Numbered from the stretch's first letter, positions 17,619 through 28,416 are shown. The stretch is DNA of 64,000 bases from Winogradskyella psychrotolerans RS-3 (GCF_000427335.1 NZ_ATMR01000206.1:1-64000), one strand, 5' to 3'. Notes: generated from the letters alone by a model not told the origin. Numbers and translations: made by a program.

Positions 17619-20351
17619 TTATAAGTTATTAATTGTCCAAGAAGCATAATACATTGACCCTATGTAACCTGATCCAAATACAGTGAAATATTCTTTCCCC
17701 CCAATATTTGTACCACCTAACTTAAGTGTAGATTTTAAGGTTGGAATAGTGTAACTAATTTGTGCATCAACCGTGTGGAATTCTGGTACAATACCATCAC
17801 CGAAAGTTGCTTCCCAGAAATAATCATCAGTAAATTTGTAAGCCACGTTAAAACCAAAGTTTTTAAATAACTCTGTATTACCAAAATGCGCTTTAAACTT
17901 ATGCTCTGGTGTATTAAAGTTCGTTTCAAAATTAGGATTAGCTGCTTGGTCAAAATCTTGTTTAGTGAATGTGTAACTTCCACCTAAATCAAAATCATTC
18001 ATTACTTTAGTTGATAACCCTATTGAAGCACCATAAGAATTAACATCAACATCAGAATTTGTATATGCACTATAAGTAGTGAAGTCACTATTAGCTATAG
18101 CCGCAACTGCAGAGCCATCTGCTACTGAGCCATATAATGGTGCAATAACAACTTCTGAGGATATAAAATCTTTATATTTATTATAATACGTACTAAAGTC
18201 TATAGTAAGGTTGTCAAACTTTCCTCTGTATCCAATTTCTATTGAAGATACTTTTTCTGGAGATACAAGATTTGGATTTGCCACTGTTAAAACAGAAGGA
18301 TCACCAGTTGCTGCTAATTGTTGTACAGAAGACGCTGTATACGAATTATTGTAAGCAGCAGCCCCCGTTTGTGTATAGACGGTTCCGTTGCTTGCTGTGA
18401 AATCTCTAGTGTAGCGATCTAAATTATCTGGAGCAGAACCCACTAATATTGCTCTACCGGCATCTAATCCGATAAATAAATCTTGAGTAGTAGGATTTCT
18501 AAAACCTGTTTGAGCAGACGCTCTAATGTTGTGATTTTTATTTAGTGTTAAACCTAAAGATAGTCTAGGTGAAATAAATCCGTCAAAAAACTCTGACTTA
18601 TCATAACGTGCAGAAGCCGTTATTTTTAAATTCATATCTTCATTTAATTCTAATTCTTTTTGAATTTGTGTGTAAACACCAAACTCACTATAGTCAATTT
18701 CACCATCATAATCCGTGTAGATAGATCCGAAAGAATTTAATTTATATTGTCTAAAAGACCCTCCAACTTGAATGTCTGCAATATCAGTTAAATGACTAAA
18801 GTTGTAGTTACCATCCGCATGGTAGTATTTAGAAGCATCTTTGAATTGTGATCCTGTAGCTAAATCTGGGTCTTTAATGATTCTGTTGAATGCATTATTA
18901 AATTCTGTTGAGCCTGGTTCAAATCTTCCATTTTCAGCAGCAGCTCTTGCTGCAGCATGAGCTTGAGTATCCGTAGCACCACCTCCTAAAGTTGCGGCTA
19001 CGTAGGTGTTTATATAATCACCGAACCAATCAGCATCGCTTTTCCAAGCTCTGTTAATGTTGATTCCTGTAAACACCATATCATAAGAATCACCAGCTTT
19101 ATCAGCTACAACATAACCTCTTACAAAATAATTGTCGTTTTTTAATTCTAGTTTATGTTGCTCTTGGAAAAATCCATCGATATTATATCGGTTAGTCCCT
19201 TGGTATATGGTAGTACCAGTACCTACTTTACCTACATATTGAATTTCGAAATTACTATCTGTTATTGGACGGTAATATAGTCCCCAATCCGCTTTGATAC
19301 TTTGGGCTTTATTTTCTGTTAGGTATCTTTCATTATATCCTGTTCTACTTACAAAAACATCTGGAACTATACCTGTACCTCCAGATAAATCATTAATGTT
19401 CGCAGATACTTCATCACCATAAACGTTAATACCGTTATAGTTTAAGTTGCTAGCTCTTGTACCTCCAAACATATCACTATCTACTTCGCTAGTTGCGGCC
19501 CAATCTGTACCATCCAAATAACCAAAGTTTACTTTCGCTGCAAATTTATCGCTAAATTTATAAGCCATACTAAGACTTACATCTGTATATTCATTATCTC
19601 CTGCCGCTTTTTGAGAGGTGATACCTTTTTTGATAGAAACACTAATTCCTTGGTGATCGAAAGGATTTTTACTTCTCATAAATAGAATACCATTAAATGC
19701 ATTTGCACCATATAATGCAGAAGATGCTCCTGGTAAAAGTTCAACACTATGCACATCTGTTTCAACCATACCTACAAGATTTCCAATTGGGAAATTTAAA
19801 GCAGGTGTAGAGTTGTCCATACCATCAACTAATTGCATGAAACGCGTATTGGCAGTTGTAGCAAAACCTCTTGTGTTAACTGATTTAAAAGTTAAACTAC
19901 TGGTATTTACGTCAACACCTTTTAAGTTTTCTAAACCACCGTAAAAATCTGCTGAAGCCGTGTTTTTAATTTCTTTTAATCCAAAGCGCTCAACGGTAAC
20001 AGGTGATTCAAAAATACGTTCTGGAGTACGTGAAGCTGAGATAATAACCTCATCTAGTTCGTTACCTTCAGCCATAACAACATCAACTGTTTGGTTATTG
20101 GCAGTGATTTCAATTGTTTGAGGTTCGAAACCTGTGTAACTCACACGAATTGAGAACGGTAATTCTTGAGTTACTGTTAGGGTGTAGTTTCCGTCAAAAT
20201 CAGATACTGTACCTGTACTAGTACCTACTACAACAATATTTGCTCCAGGTAATGGTAAGCCAGTATTGTCGATAATTTTACCATTTATTGTGGTTTGTGC
20301 AAAAGATACCACGCAAAAAAGCATAGTGAAAAGCTTTAAGATTGTCTTCAT
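17619..20351 (-). CDS. TonB-dependent receptor with carboxypeptidase-regulatory-like domain
   Basis: A 910-residue outer-membrane receptor. It has a signal peptide (residues 1-18, ending FAQ) and a CarboxypepD_reg-like beta-sandwich (about 20-95; GKIIDNTGLPLPGANIVV and GTVSDFDGNYTL). A plug follows (about 110-240; VNTRGFATTANTRFMQLVDG and VELLPGASSALYGANAFNG), then a long barrel. The domain layout resembles the CirA/FepA-like group more than SusC because no SusD partner follows. The next gene, 11 bp downstream, is an SGNH hydrolase, so the two form an operon that probably handles an ester-containing substrate. Confidence 0.9.
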   Translation of the reverse strand: MKTILKLFTMLFCVVSFAQTTINGKIIDNTGLPLPGANIVVVGTSTGTVSDFDGNYTLTVTQELPFSIRVSYTGFEPQTIEITANNQTVDVVMAEGNELDEVIISASRTPERIFESPVTVERFGLKEIKNTASADFYGGLENLKGVDVNTSSLTFKSVNTRGFATTANTRFMQLVDGMDNSTPALNFPIGNLVGMVETDVHSVELLPGASSALYGANAFNGILFMRSKNPFDHQGISVSIKKGITSQKAAGDNEYTDVSLSMAYKFSDKFAAKVNFGYLDGTDWAATSEVDSDMFGGTRASNLNYNGINVYGDEVSANINDLSGGTGIVPDVFVSRTGYNERYLTENKAQSIKADWGLYYRPITDSNFEIQYVGKVGTGTTIYQGTNRYNIDGFFQEQHKLELKNDNYFVRGYVVADKAGDSYDMVFTGININRAWKSDADWFGDYINTYVAATLGGGATDTQAHAAARAAAENGRFEPGSTEFNNAFNRIIKDPDLATGSQFKDASKYYHADGNYNFSHLTDIADIQVGGSFRQYKLNSFGSIYTDYDGEIDYSEFGVYTQIQKELELNEDMNLKITASARYDKSEFFDGFISPRLSLGLTLNKNHNIRASAQTGFRNPTTQDLFIGLDAGRAILVGSAPDNLDRYTRDFTASNGTVYTQTGAAAYNNSYTASSVQQLAATGDPSVLTVANPNLVSPEKVSSIEIGYRGKFDNLTIDFSTYYNKYKDFISSEVVIAPLYGSVADGSAVAAIANSDFTTYSAYTNSDVDVNSYGASIGLSTKVMNDFDLGGSYTFTKQDFDQAANPNFETNFNTPEHKFKAHFGNTELFKNFGFNVAYKFTDDYFWEATFGDGIVPEFHTVDAQISYTIPTLKSTLKLGGTNIGGKEYFTVFGSGYIGSMYYASWTINNL

Positions 20352-20460
20352 GTTAGAGATTAGTTAATTTATTAGATGAGCAATTTAATTAAATATATGA
20401 AAATTCAATAAGAAATTCTCATAAAATTATGCACGCATAGCATTTTATTGTAAAAAGAAG

Positions 20461-20495
20461 GCCTAAAAATTGAAAAATCCTCAATTTTTAGGCCA
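20461..20495 (-). terminator. Terminator of glmS
   Basis: GGCCTAAAAATTGA (20461-20474), a 7-base loop, then TCAATTTTTAGGCC (20482-20495): perfect 14-bp arms. It lies directly after the glmS stop codon on the minus strand. Confidence 0.82.
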
Positions 20496-20523
20496 TGAAA
20501 TATGATTTTGATAACCAGTTTAG

Positions 20524-22370
20524 CTACTCTACTGTAACTGATTTAGCTAAGTTTCTTGGTTGATCTACGTTCCTTTCTAACATTACAGCGATGTGGTATG
20601 AAAGTAACTGTAATGGTATTGTAGTTAATAAAGGGGTAAGGCATTCTAAAGTTTCTGGTACTTCAATAACATGATCTGCTAATTCTTTTACACTTGTATC
20701 TCCTTTAGTAACAATACCTATAATTTTACCTTTTCTAGATTTTATTTCTTGTATGTTACTTACCACTTTCTCGTAATGTCCTTTTTTAGTTGCAATTACC
20801 ACAACTGGCATTTGCTCATCAATTAAGGCAATTGGTCCATGTTTCATTTCTGCAGCAGGATAACCTTCTGCATGTATATAAGAAATCTCTTTTAATTTTA
20901 ATGCTCCTTCTAGCGCAACAGGAAAATTAAAGCCACGACCTAAGTACAAGAAATTAGTAGAGTTTTTATATATCTCCGCCACAGTTTTTACGTAAGCGTC
21001 AGATTTTAATGCTTCTTCAACTTTGCTAGGGATAGTTTCTAACTCAATGAGGTGATGTCTAAATTCTGAACTAGACATGGTACCTTTAGCTCTTGCTAAT
21101 CGTAAAGCCATTAGTGTTAATACAGTAATCTGTGTTGTAAATGCTTTAGTTGACGCTACTCCAATTTCTGGGCCAGCATGTGTATATGCACCTGCATCTG
21201 TTTCTCTTGCGATGGTTGAACCAACCACATTACATACACCAAAAACGAATGCCCCTTTAGATTTTGCTAATTTTATAGCGGCTAAAGTATCTGCTGTTTC
21301 ACCAGATTGAGAAATGGCGATAACGATATCTTTTTCAGTTATTACGGGATTTCTATATCTAAATTCTGAAGCGTATTCTACTTCAACAGGTATCCTTGCT
21401 AAATCTTCAAAAATATACTCTGCAACTAAACCAGCATGCCAAGATGTTCCGCATGCTACGATTATAATACGATCTGCTGCCAAGAATTTTTTCATGTTAT
21501 CCTCAACACCAGACATTTTAATTATGGCTTCTTTACTTAAAAGCCGACCTCTAAATGTATCTAAAATAGCACTTGGCTGTTCATAGATTTCTTTTAGCAT
21601 AAAATGATCGTAACCCCCTTTTTCAATTTGTTCTAAATTAAGTTGAAGTTCTTGAATGTATGGATCAACTAAAATATCATTTTTAATTTTTCTAACTTTT
21701 ATTTTTTACCTCTTCTAATAATTGCCATTTCTTCATCTTCAAGATAAATGGCATTCTTAGTATATTCAATAAAAGGGGAAGCATCACTTGCAATGAAGAA
21801 TTCATCATCACCAATACCAATTGCTAACGGACTACCAAGTTTGGCAACAACAATTTCGTTCGGTTTGTTTTTATCGAACACAGCAATGGCGTAAGCTCCT
21901 ACAACTTGGTTCAAGGCAATTTGAACAGCTTTACCTAGCTTTAGGTTATCGTTTTTCTTTATCTCTTCAATAAGATTAATTAATACTTCCGTATCTGTGT
22001 CTGATTGAAAAGTGTAGCCTCGCTTAATTAATTCTTTTTTTAAGGAATCATAGTTTTCAATGATACCATTATGAATAATTACTAAATCTCCAGAATTAGA
22101 ATAGTGTGGATGGGAATTGACATCATTTGGTACACCATGTGTAGCCCAACGTGTATGACCAATACCTAAAGTTCCTTCAGTAGAAATCTCACTCTCTATT
22201 TTGTTTTTGAGATCAGAAACTTTGCCTTTGGTTTTTGATAGCTTAATTGTATTACCGTCGTATAAGGCGATACCAGCGCTATCATAACCTCTGTATTCTA
22301 ATCTTTGAAGTCCTTTTATAATAATAGGATAAGCCTGTCTATGGCCAATATATCCAACAATTCCACACAT
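20524..22370 (-). CDS. glmS: Glutamine-fructose-6-phosphate aminotransferase (frame interrupted)
   Basis: It makes glucosamine-6-phosphate for peptidoglycan and lipid A. The N-terminal glutaminase half starts MCGIVGYIGHRQAYPI with the nucleophilic Cys at position 2. The C-terminal half has two SIS domains (VACGTSWHAGLVAEY, SQSGETADTLAAI and AEGYPAAEMKHGPIALI) and ends RNLAKSVTVE. The frame breaks at T6 21702-21707 (minus-strand A run in RRGKK). One more A gives RRGKKIKVRKIKND and joins the halves into 615 residues, a normal GlmS length. As an essential enzyme it is unlikely to be a true pseudogene. It lies directly after the DUF4270 gene and is probably co-transcribed with it. Confidence 0.93.
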
Positions 22371-22382
22371 AGGTTTATTTTT

Positions 22383-24118
22383 TTAGTAATTTGGTTCTGT
22401 GTAATAGATTTCTAAGTACACGCGTTTACTTTCGTCCTGATCTGTCACGTTATTACCGTACAATATAGTTCCTCTTGGGGATAATACAGAGCTTATTGGT
22501 ACAGTTAAATTTAAATCATCACCAGTTTTTACTTTACTTTGAGAAAAGCTAATGCTAGGGTCTTCTATATTTACATTTAAAGACACAGCTAAACCAAGTT
22601 CAACATTTGTTGAATCACTTAATAGTAAATTATTAATATGCTCCGTAATCTTTAATTTATATTTAATACCTTTTTCATAGTCAGCGTCGGTTTCATCTTC
22701 AACACGTTGTAAAGGGCCGAGATGTCTAATTCTAGAAAACGAAGGTAAATTGGTGTTAGCGGCATCTAAATAATAATCGACTAAAGGTGTTTTATTTTGT
22801 GCATCATACAGATATAAGCGATTAGGTTCGTTGTCAGGGTCCTCATTTAAAAGATCTAGTTGTTCTCTATCTACATAAAAAACCAAATTGGCTTCGTTAA
22901 CTAATCGTTTAGAGCTTTCAAATTTGTTATCTTCTAAGTTAACAAAATCATTTCTAAATTTATCGAAATTGCTAATACCTGCTTCGTTATCAAAACCATC
23001 AAATAATCTTATTCCTGCAATAGCTCCCTGTCCTCCTTTTAGGTAAATCCTACTGTCTCCATTAGTTGCATCTACATTATTAATAGGAAGTGTAAAATCG
23101 TTATCGAGAAAATTAATTTTATTTGAGCCAAAAGTAAGAACATAAGTAGAGCTGTCTCTTAGTTCATCGTCATCTGTGGTAGATTCTGTTAATTTTGAGT
23201 AGTATATTGTTATGTTAGCGTTATTAGAGCTTGTTGTATTTAACACAAGAAAACTACCATCATCATTTACGGTTTCCGCTTTAAAATAAAGGCCTCTAAA
23301 GTACTCTGTAAAATTATTTAGATTACTTAAAACGGCATCTCCTTCTTTAGCTAGTATTTTATCCTCCCAAAAAGAAGGTTCTAACATGATTCTTATTGCT
23401 GGAGGTTCGTTTGATAACAAGGTTTTATCTCCATTTTCATCGAGATTATTAACGTCTTTTAAGCTATAGCCTTTATCGTTTATATCAATTTCATTGTCAA
23501 CCACGAACATATTACTACCCAATTCATCATAACTCACAAAAGTGAGTTCTGAGCCTTCTAAAGCTGTAGTTGATATTGTTTCAGATGTTGATGTTTTATC
23601 TGAAAAATAAGCTTGACCTTCATTAAAACTACCACTAGGATCAAAATTTCTAATGAAGTAGTTGTTTTCAAAAATTCTTAACTTTATGTTATTGTAGTTT
23701 TCCCCTTTAGATATTACAGAATCTAGACTGTATGTCGTATTGCCATCTTCATCAATACCTGTTGCAGTACTAAAATATGGAATGGTAACAACAACAGAAT
23801 CTACCCTTGCCTCATCTCCAAATGTTGGGGAGTATGAAGAAGGTGTTAATTGAGTTACAAAACTCGAGGTTGTTCTTCCATAAGCATCGTCGTAGATACC
23901 TAAGGTTGTTAAGCCTAATAAGTTTGTTTGTACTGGTGTTAAAACTTTAGTATATGTTGTAACGCTGTATTCTTTTTCTGATAATATATCAAAATTTGTT
24001 GCAATATCACTATTAAGAACGTCAGAGTTTAGGCTTGCATAATCACTGTCACAAGCAATAAAACTTAAAACAATTAAACCAAAGGATATAAACTGTATGG
24101 CAATTTTATTTTTTTCAT
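22383..24118 (-). CDS. DUF4270 lipoprotein (frame interrupted at the start)
   Basis: A Bacteroidota DUF4270 protein of unknown function, about 578 residues after correction. The ATG at 24118 is followed by a run of seven A; one more A gives MKKNKIAIQF, then a lipobox LSFIAC and an open frame all the way to 22383. As written, the frame starts only at an internal GTG (23537). The body is rich in beta-strand and Asp/Asn motifs (GIDEDGNTTYSLDS, GRTTSSFVTQLTPSS). It sits between the glycogen-synthase-like gene and glmS, a neighbourhood common in Flavobacteriaceae. It is likely outer-membrane anchored. Confidence 0.8.
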
Positions 24119-24126
24119 AGGTAATA

Positions 24127-24939
24127 TTAACTTTTTAATACAGTATTGTTGTAAAACTCGGTGTAAGGATCTGCAAATTCTTCAATAGAGTAATAATCTA
24201 ATACCGGTTTTGTTAAATCATTTAAATACGTATCTAATTCTTTTGGTAATTCTTCAGAACCCCTAATAATGGCATCAGAATTATCGATTGCAATTTTCAT
24301 TAAATTAATGTAATCTGGCTGATTTAATAATTTTGTTGTTTCCGCATCCAATCCATCAAAATTTACTTTAGAGATCATGTCTTTATCTAACGTACCTTCA
24401 AAGCTTTGATTGTATACAGAGGTTACTATTTTACTTTCGGTAAATAAAGGTTCCGTTTTGTAAAACTCTTTTAGGTACAGAGGAAGTAATGACGCTAACC
24501 AACCGTTAACATGAATAATATCTGGAGCCCAATTCAATTTTTTAACAGTTTCTATAACTCCTTTAGCAAAGAAGATAGCACGTTCGTCGTTATCTGAAAA
24601 TAGTTTGCCGTCTTCGTCTGTTAGTGTTGCTTTTCTCTTAAAATAATCTTCATTATCTATAAAGTAAACTTGGATACGTTCTTTCGGAATCGAAGCGACC
24701 TTAATAATCAAAGGCATATCTAAATCATTAATGACTAAATTGATACCAGAAAGTCTAATAACTTCGTGCAATTGATGTCTTCTTTCATTAATATTTCCAA
24801 AACGAGGCATAAATATTCTAATCTGACCTCCTTGTTTGTTTACCATTCTTGGTGCTTCAAATGACATTGAAGAAATTTCAGTTTCTGGTAAATATGGAAC
24901 AACTTCCGAGGACACATACAATATTCGTTTATCTTTCAT
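24127..24939 (-). CDS. Degenerate glycogen synthase (GT5 N-domain only)
   Basis: I start it at the ATG at 24939 (MKDKRILYVSSEVVPYLPET, 270 residues); an upstream in-frame ATG at 24975 adds 12. It aligns with the N-terminal Rossmann domain of GlgA (IRIFMPRFGNINERRHQLHEV, PDIIHVNGWLASLLPLYL). The ADP-glucose-binding KxGGLADV motif, expected near residue 18, is absent; the segment reads ETEISSMSFEAP instead. The C-terminal GT-B domain is also missing. Catalysis is therefore unlikely. It leads a run with DUF4270 and glmS and is divergent from panC, a conserved flavobacterial context that suggests a retained non-catalytic role. Confidence 0.8.
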   Translation of the reverse strand: MKDKRILYVSSEVVPYLPETEISSMSFEAPRMVNKQGGQIRIFMPRFGNINERRHQLHEVIRLSGINLVINDLDMPLIIKVASIPKERIQVYFIDNEDYFKRKATLTDEDGKLFSDNDERAIFFAKGVIETVKKLNWAPDIIHVNGWLASLLPLYLKEFYKTEPLFTESKIVTSVYNQSFEGTLDKDMISKVNFDGLDAETTKLLNQPDYINLMKIAIDNSDAIIRGSEELPKELDTYLNDLTKPVLDYYSIEEFADPYTEFYNNTVLKS

Positions 24940-24976
24940 AAATCTGCTGCTTTTGAAATTAATAGTAAAAAACATG

Positions 24977-24984
24977 CAAAATTA
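24977..24984 (-). promoter_or_regulatory. Candidate -7 element for the glycogen-synthase-like gene
   Basis: TAATTTTG on the minus strand fits TAnnTTTG. It ends 7 bp from the TTTG of the divergent panC promoter, so the two promoters crowd the same face of DNA. No clear -33 box was found. Confidence 0.4.
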
Positions 24985-24990
24985 CAAAAA

Positions 24991-25023
24991 TTTGGGCAGA
25001 TTGCTAGTATTATATTATGTTTG
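24991..25023 (+). promoter_or_regulatory. panC-panD promoter
   Basis: TTTG (24991-24994), 21 bp, then TATGTTTG (25016-25023), a full match to the Bacteroidota promoter consensus TTTG-N(17-23)-TAnnTTTG. The predicted start is about 20 bp before the panC start codon. Confidence 0.65.
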
Positions 25024-25048
25024 CATGCGTTAAACTTTTGTTACGACA

Positions 25049-25900
25049 TTGAAAAACTTTCAAAATAAAACTGAATTATCGAATTATGTAAGTGCGTTAA
25101 AAGACCATGGTAACACCATTGGCTTCGTGCCAACAATGGGTGCTTTACATAAAGGGCATTTATCACTGGTTAATAAAGGGTTAAAAGAAAACGACTTTGT
25201 GGTTGTTAGTATTTTTGTTAATCCTACCCAGTTTAATAATGAGGAGGACTTAGTTAAGTACCCAAGAACTTTAGAAGCAGATCTCTCACTATTGAAAACA
25301 GTGGGTGATGATCGCATCATTATTTATGCGCCTTCTAATGAGGATATTTATGGTAGTGAGATACAATCTCAAGCATTTAATTTTGATGGATTAGAGCATG
25401 AAATGGAAGGTGCCTTTAGAGAAGGACACTTTGATGGAGTCGGTACCATTGTGAAGCGTTTGTTTGAAATTGTTAAGCCAGACCGTGCCTATTTTGGCGA
25501 GAAAGATTTTCAGCAATTACAAATTATTAGAAAACTTGTAGAATTGCATCATTTGCCCGTTAAGATTATTGGTTGTCCAATTCACAGAGCAGCGGATGGA
25601 TTGGCTATGAGTTCTAGAAATGCAAGACTGTCACCAGCGCATAGAGCTGATGCTCCATTTATTTATAAAACACTAATATCTGCCAAAACAAAGTTTGGCA
25701 CAAAAAGTGCTCAGAATGTAACGGAATGGGTCAATACACAATTTAAAAAACAAGGACTTTTAGAGTTAGAGTATTTTATTATTGCGGATATAGCGACCTT
25801 AAAACCAGTAAAACGTAAATCAACAAAAAAGTCATATAGAGCATTTATAGCTGTGTATGCGGGCGATATAAGATTGATAGATAATATCGCTTTAAATTAA
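25049..25900 (+). CDS. panC: Pantothenate synthetase
   Basis: It joins pantoate and beta-alanine with ATP to make pantothenate (vitamin B5, precursor of CoA). 283 residues. The nucleotidyltransferase motif is [16 protein letters not shown] (about residues 27-42), pantoate-binding NPTQFN follows, and the KMSKS-equivalent is [11 protein letters not shown] (about 189-199). The start is a TTG at 25049 giving [10 protein letters not shown]; no in-frame ATG lies closer. panD follows after 13 bp, and its product supplies beta-alanine, so the pair forms a pathway operon. Confidence 0.96.
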   Translation: MKNFQNKTELSNYVSALKDHGNTIGFVPTMGALHKGHLSLVNKGLKENDFVVVSIFVNPTQFNNEEDLVKYPRTLEADLSLLKTVGDDRIIIYAPSNEDIYGSEIQSQAFNFDGLEHEMEGAFREGHFDGVGTIVKRLFEIVKPDRAYFGEKDFQQLQIIRKLVELHHLPVKIIGCPIHRAADGLAMSSRNARLSPAHRADAPFIYKTLISAKTKFGTKSAQNVTEWVNTQFKKQGLLELEYFIIADIATLKPVKRKSTKKSYRAFIAVYAGDIRLIDNIALN

Positions 25901-25913
25901 TTATCTTTGTGGT

Positions 25914-26264
25914 ATGCAAATACAAGTTGTAAAATCTAAAATTCATCGTGTAAAGGTTACAGGAGCCAAACTTAATTATATTGGTAGTATAACTATTGAC
26001 GAAGACTTAATGGAAGCGGCAAATATTATACAAGGCGAAAAAGTTCAAATTGTGAATAATGACAATGGAGAACGTTTAGAAACCTATTGTATTCCTGGCC
26101 CACGTAATAGTGGCGAAATTACGCTTAATGGAGCTGCGGCACGTAAAGTAGCTGTTGGCGACACGCTTATTCTTATTACTTATGCGATTATGGATATCGA
26201 AGAAGCTAAGGTGTTTAAACCGTCATTAGTGTTTCCAGACGAAGCTACGAATCTTCTAAAGTAA
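25914..26264 (+). CDS. panD: Aspartate 1-decarboxylase
   Basis: It decarboxylates aspartate to beta-alanine, the second substrate of PanC. 116 residues, the usual size. The self-processing site is [10 protein letters not shown] with cleavage between Gly24 and Ser25; Ser25 becomes the pyruvoyl cofactor. Downstream motifs such as [19 protein letters not shown] match the family. It follows panC in the same operon, and the flippase-like gene starts 4 bp after it. Confidence 0.97.
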   Translation: MQIQVVKSKIHRVKVTGAKLNYIGSITIDEDLMEAANIIQGEKVQIVNNDNGERLETYCIPGPRNSGEITLNGAAARKVAVGDTLILITYAIMDIEEAKVFKPSLVFPDEATNLLK

Positions 26265-26268
26265 ACAG

Positions 26269-27258
26269 GTGGCTAAACCTAAAACCATCCTAAAAGTTGT
26301 ATTGCCATTACTCTTAGGTGTTGGCTTGGTATGGTATTCTTTATCTAAAATTTCTATTCCTACTTTAATTCAATATTTTAAAGATGCTGATTATAGTTGG
26401 ATCATTCTTGGTGTTTCTTTAGGTGTTTTTAGTCACATTTCTAGAGCCTATCGTTGGTTGTATATGGCAGAGCCTTTAGGATATAAGCCGAAATTTGGTA
26501 ATAGCCTAATGGCTGTATATTCGGCATATCTTATAAATTTCACGATTCCAAGAGCAGGTGAAGTTGTAAGAGCCTCAATATTAAAAAATTATGAGGATAT
26601 TCCGTTTGATAAAGGCTTTGGTACTATAGTTGCAGAGCGTATTGCAGATACCATTATGTTACTTTCAATAGTTGCTATAGCGTTTTTTATAGAATTCGAA
26701 TTCATCTATAATTTTTTTGCTGAGAAATTTAATCTAACCTCATTAATTTTAGGAGGTTCAGTATTGCTTTTGGGAGCTTTGCTATTATTTCTGTTTATTA
26801 AGAAAAGTAATTCCAAATTCGCATTAAAAGTAAAAGGATTTATAACAGGATTATTAGAAGGGGCGCTTAGTATTTTCAAGATGAAAAAAAAATGGGCTTT
26901 TATAGGGCACACCTTATTTATATGGGTCATGTATGTACTCATGTTTTATGTTACTACATTTGCTTTGCCAGAATTACAGAATATAACATTAGCAGCCATC
27001 CTTATTGGGTTTATCCTGTCTAGTTTTAGTATTGCAGCTACAAACGGAGGTATTGGTTCATTTCCTGAAGCGGTAGTAATTGCCTTTTCGTTATTTGGAA
27101 TGGCAGAAGATCCTAGCAGAGCTTTTGGATGGATCGTATGGTCAACTCAAACATTGGTTATCATTATTGTTGGTGGATTATCATTATTATATTTACCTAT
27201 TTACAACAGAAAAAAACAACATTATAAAAATATTTTTTACCTTACTTTAAATTTTTAA
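26269..27258 (+). CDS. Flippase-like integral membrane protein (UPF0104 / LPG synthase TM region)
   Basis: A 329-residue protein starting with GTG (26269). It has about eight transmembrane helices and the family motifs SHISRAYRWLYM, NFTIPRAGEVVRASIL and SIAATNGGIGSFPEAVV. This AglD/MprF-like membrane domain is associated with lipid-linked flipping or transfer, but no soluble synthase domain is attached, so the substrate is unknown. It is 4 bp downstream of panD and 3 bp upstream of an esterase-like gene, and so probably part of the panCD transcript. Confidence 0.78.
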   Translation: MAKPKTILKVVLPLLLGVGLVWYSLSKISIPTLIQYFKDADYSWIILGVSLGVFSHISRAYRWLYMAEPLGYKPKFGNSLMAVYSAYLINFTIPRAGEVVRASILKNYEDIPFDKGFGTIVAERIADTIMLLSIVAIAFFIEFEFIYNFFAEKFNLTSLILGGSVLLLGALLLFLFIKKSNSKFALKVKGFITGLLEGALSIFKMKKKWAFIGHTLFIWVMYVLMFYVTTFALPELQNITLAAILIGFILSSFSIAATNGGIGSFPEAVVIAFSLFGMAEDPSRAFGWIVWSTQTLVIIIVGGLSLLYLPIYNRKKQHYKNIFYLTLNF

Positions 27259-27261
27259 TTC

Positions 27262-28416
27262 ATGCATAATATGAAGAATTTTTACCTAGTTCTAGCTCTT
27301 TTTATAGGCTTAAATATTCATTCTCAAGCGGTTTATAAAACCATTGATTCTTATAAGCTTGAAGGGAAACGCGAATTAAAAATTCAATTACCAAGAAATT
27401 ATAATCCTGAAGATAAGCGTTCTTATCCTTTAATTATTGTCTTAGATGGCGATTATTTATTTGAACCAATTGCTGGTAATATCGATTACCAATCTTATTG
27501 GGAGGATATTCCAGATTGCATTGTTGTAGGAATTAATCAAGCGTCTACAAGAACAGATGATTTCTATTATGATAATGAATCATTTTTTCCGGCGCATAAT
27601 GGAGCCGCTTTTTATGAGTTTATGGCAGCCGAACTATTACCATTTATTGAAGATAATTATAATGCGTCAAATTTTAGAATAATCGTTGGACACGATTTAA
27701 GTGCTAATTTTATAAATTATTACTTATTTAAAGACGAACCAATATTTAGAGCTTATGTGGCTTTAAGTCCCGATTTTGCACCAGAAATGATGCATAGATT
27801 AAAACAACGATTAACTATTCTGCAACAAGAAACATTTTATTACATGGCAACTGCAGATGCTGATATAAAAGCTATAAGAAGTTCTATTTTAGAGAATGAT
27901 TCTATCATTTCAACTATTGAAAACAAAAACCTTCTCTATAAGTTTGATGATTTCGAAGATGCCAACCACTATTCTTTAGTAGGTAGAGGAATCCCAAAAG
28001 CTTTAAATCAGATTTTTGCACTTTTTAAGCCCATTAATGCGAAGGAATATTCAGATAAAGTGTTAACTTTTGAAGGATCCCCTTACGATTATTTGATTAA
28101 AAAGTATGAAGACATAGAGCATTTTTATGGTTTTGAGAAAAAATTAATTGAAAACGATATTAGAGCTATTGCAGCAGCCAGCAACAAAAAAGACGATCTA
28201 GAGTCTTTAGAAAAATTATCAAAGCTAGTTAATAAAGAATTTCCTAAGTCCATGTTAAGTTCTTATTACTCAGGGATGTATAATGAAAAAGAAGGCAATT
28301 TAAAAAGGGCCTTACAGCGTTATAAATCTGGTTTATTATTAGAGCCTTCACAATCTGTTGATAAAGAAATGATGCTCGATAAAATGTATGAAATACAGGA
28401 TAAGATGAAAGAATAA
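27262..28416 (+). CDS. Esterase-fold protein with Asp in the nucleophile position, copy 1
   Basis: An exported 384-residue protein: signal peptide to about residue 21 (LNIHSQ), then an alpha/beta-hydrolase domain of the putative-esterase (Fes/EstD-like) type (YPLIIVLDGDYLFEP), and a TPR-like C-terminus (YYSGMYNEKEGNLKRALQRY). The nucleophile elbow, normally GHSxG, reads GHDLS: Asp145 (codon 27694-27696) replaces Ser. The probable catalytic His remains in DANHYSLV. It may be a pseudoenzyme or, less likely, use Asp as haloalkane dehalogenases do. An alternative start is the ATG at 27271. It is followed by a paralogue with the same substitution. Confidence 0.8.
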   Translation: MHNMKNFYLVLALFIGLNIHSQAVYKTIDSYKLEGKRELKIQLPRNYNPEDKRSYPLIIVLDGDYLFEPIAGNIDYQSYWEDIPDCIVVGINQASTRTDDFYYDNESFFPAHNGAAFYEFMAAELLPFIEDNYNASNFRIIVGHDLSANFINYYLFKDEPIFRAYVALSPDFAPEMMHRLKQRLTILQQETFYYMATADADIKAIRSSILENDSIISTIENKNLLYKFDDFEDANHYSLVGRGIPKALNQIFALFKPINAKEYSDKVLTFEGSPYDYLIKKYEDIEHFYGFEKKLIENDIRAIAAASNKKDDLESLEKLSKLVNKEFPKSMLSSYYSGMYNEKEGNLKRALQRYKSGLLLEPSQSVDKEMMLDKMYEIQDKMKE

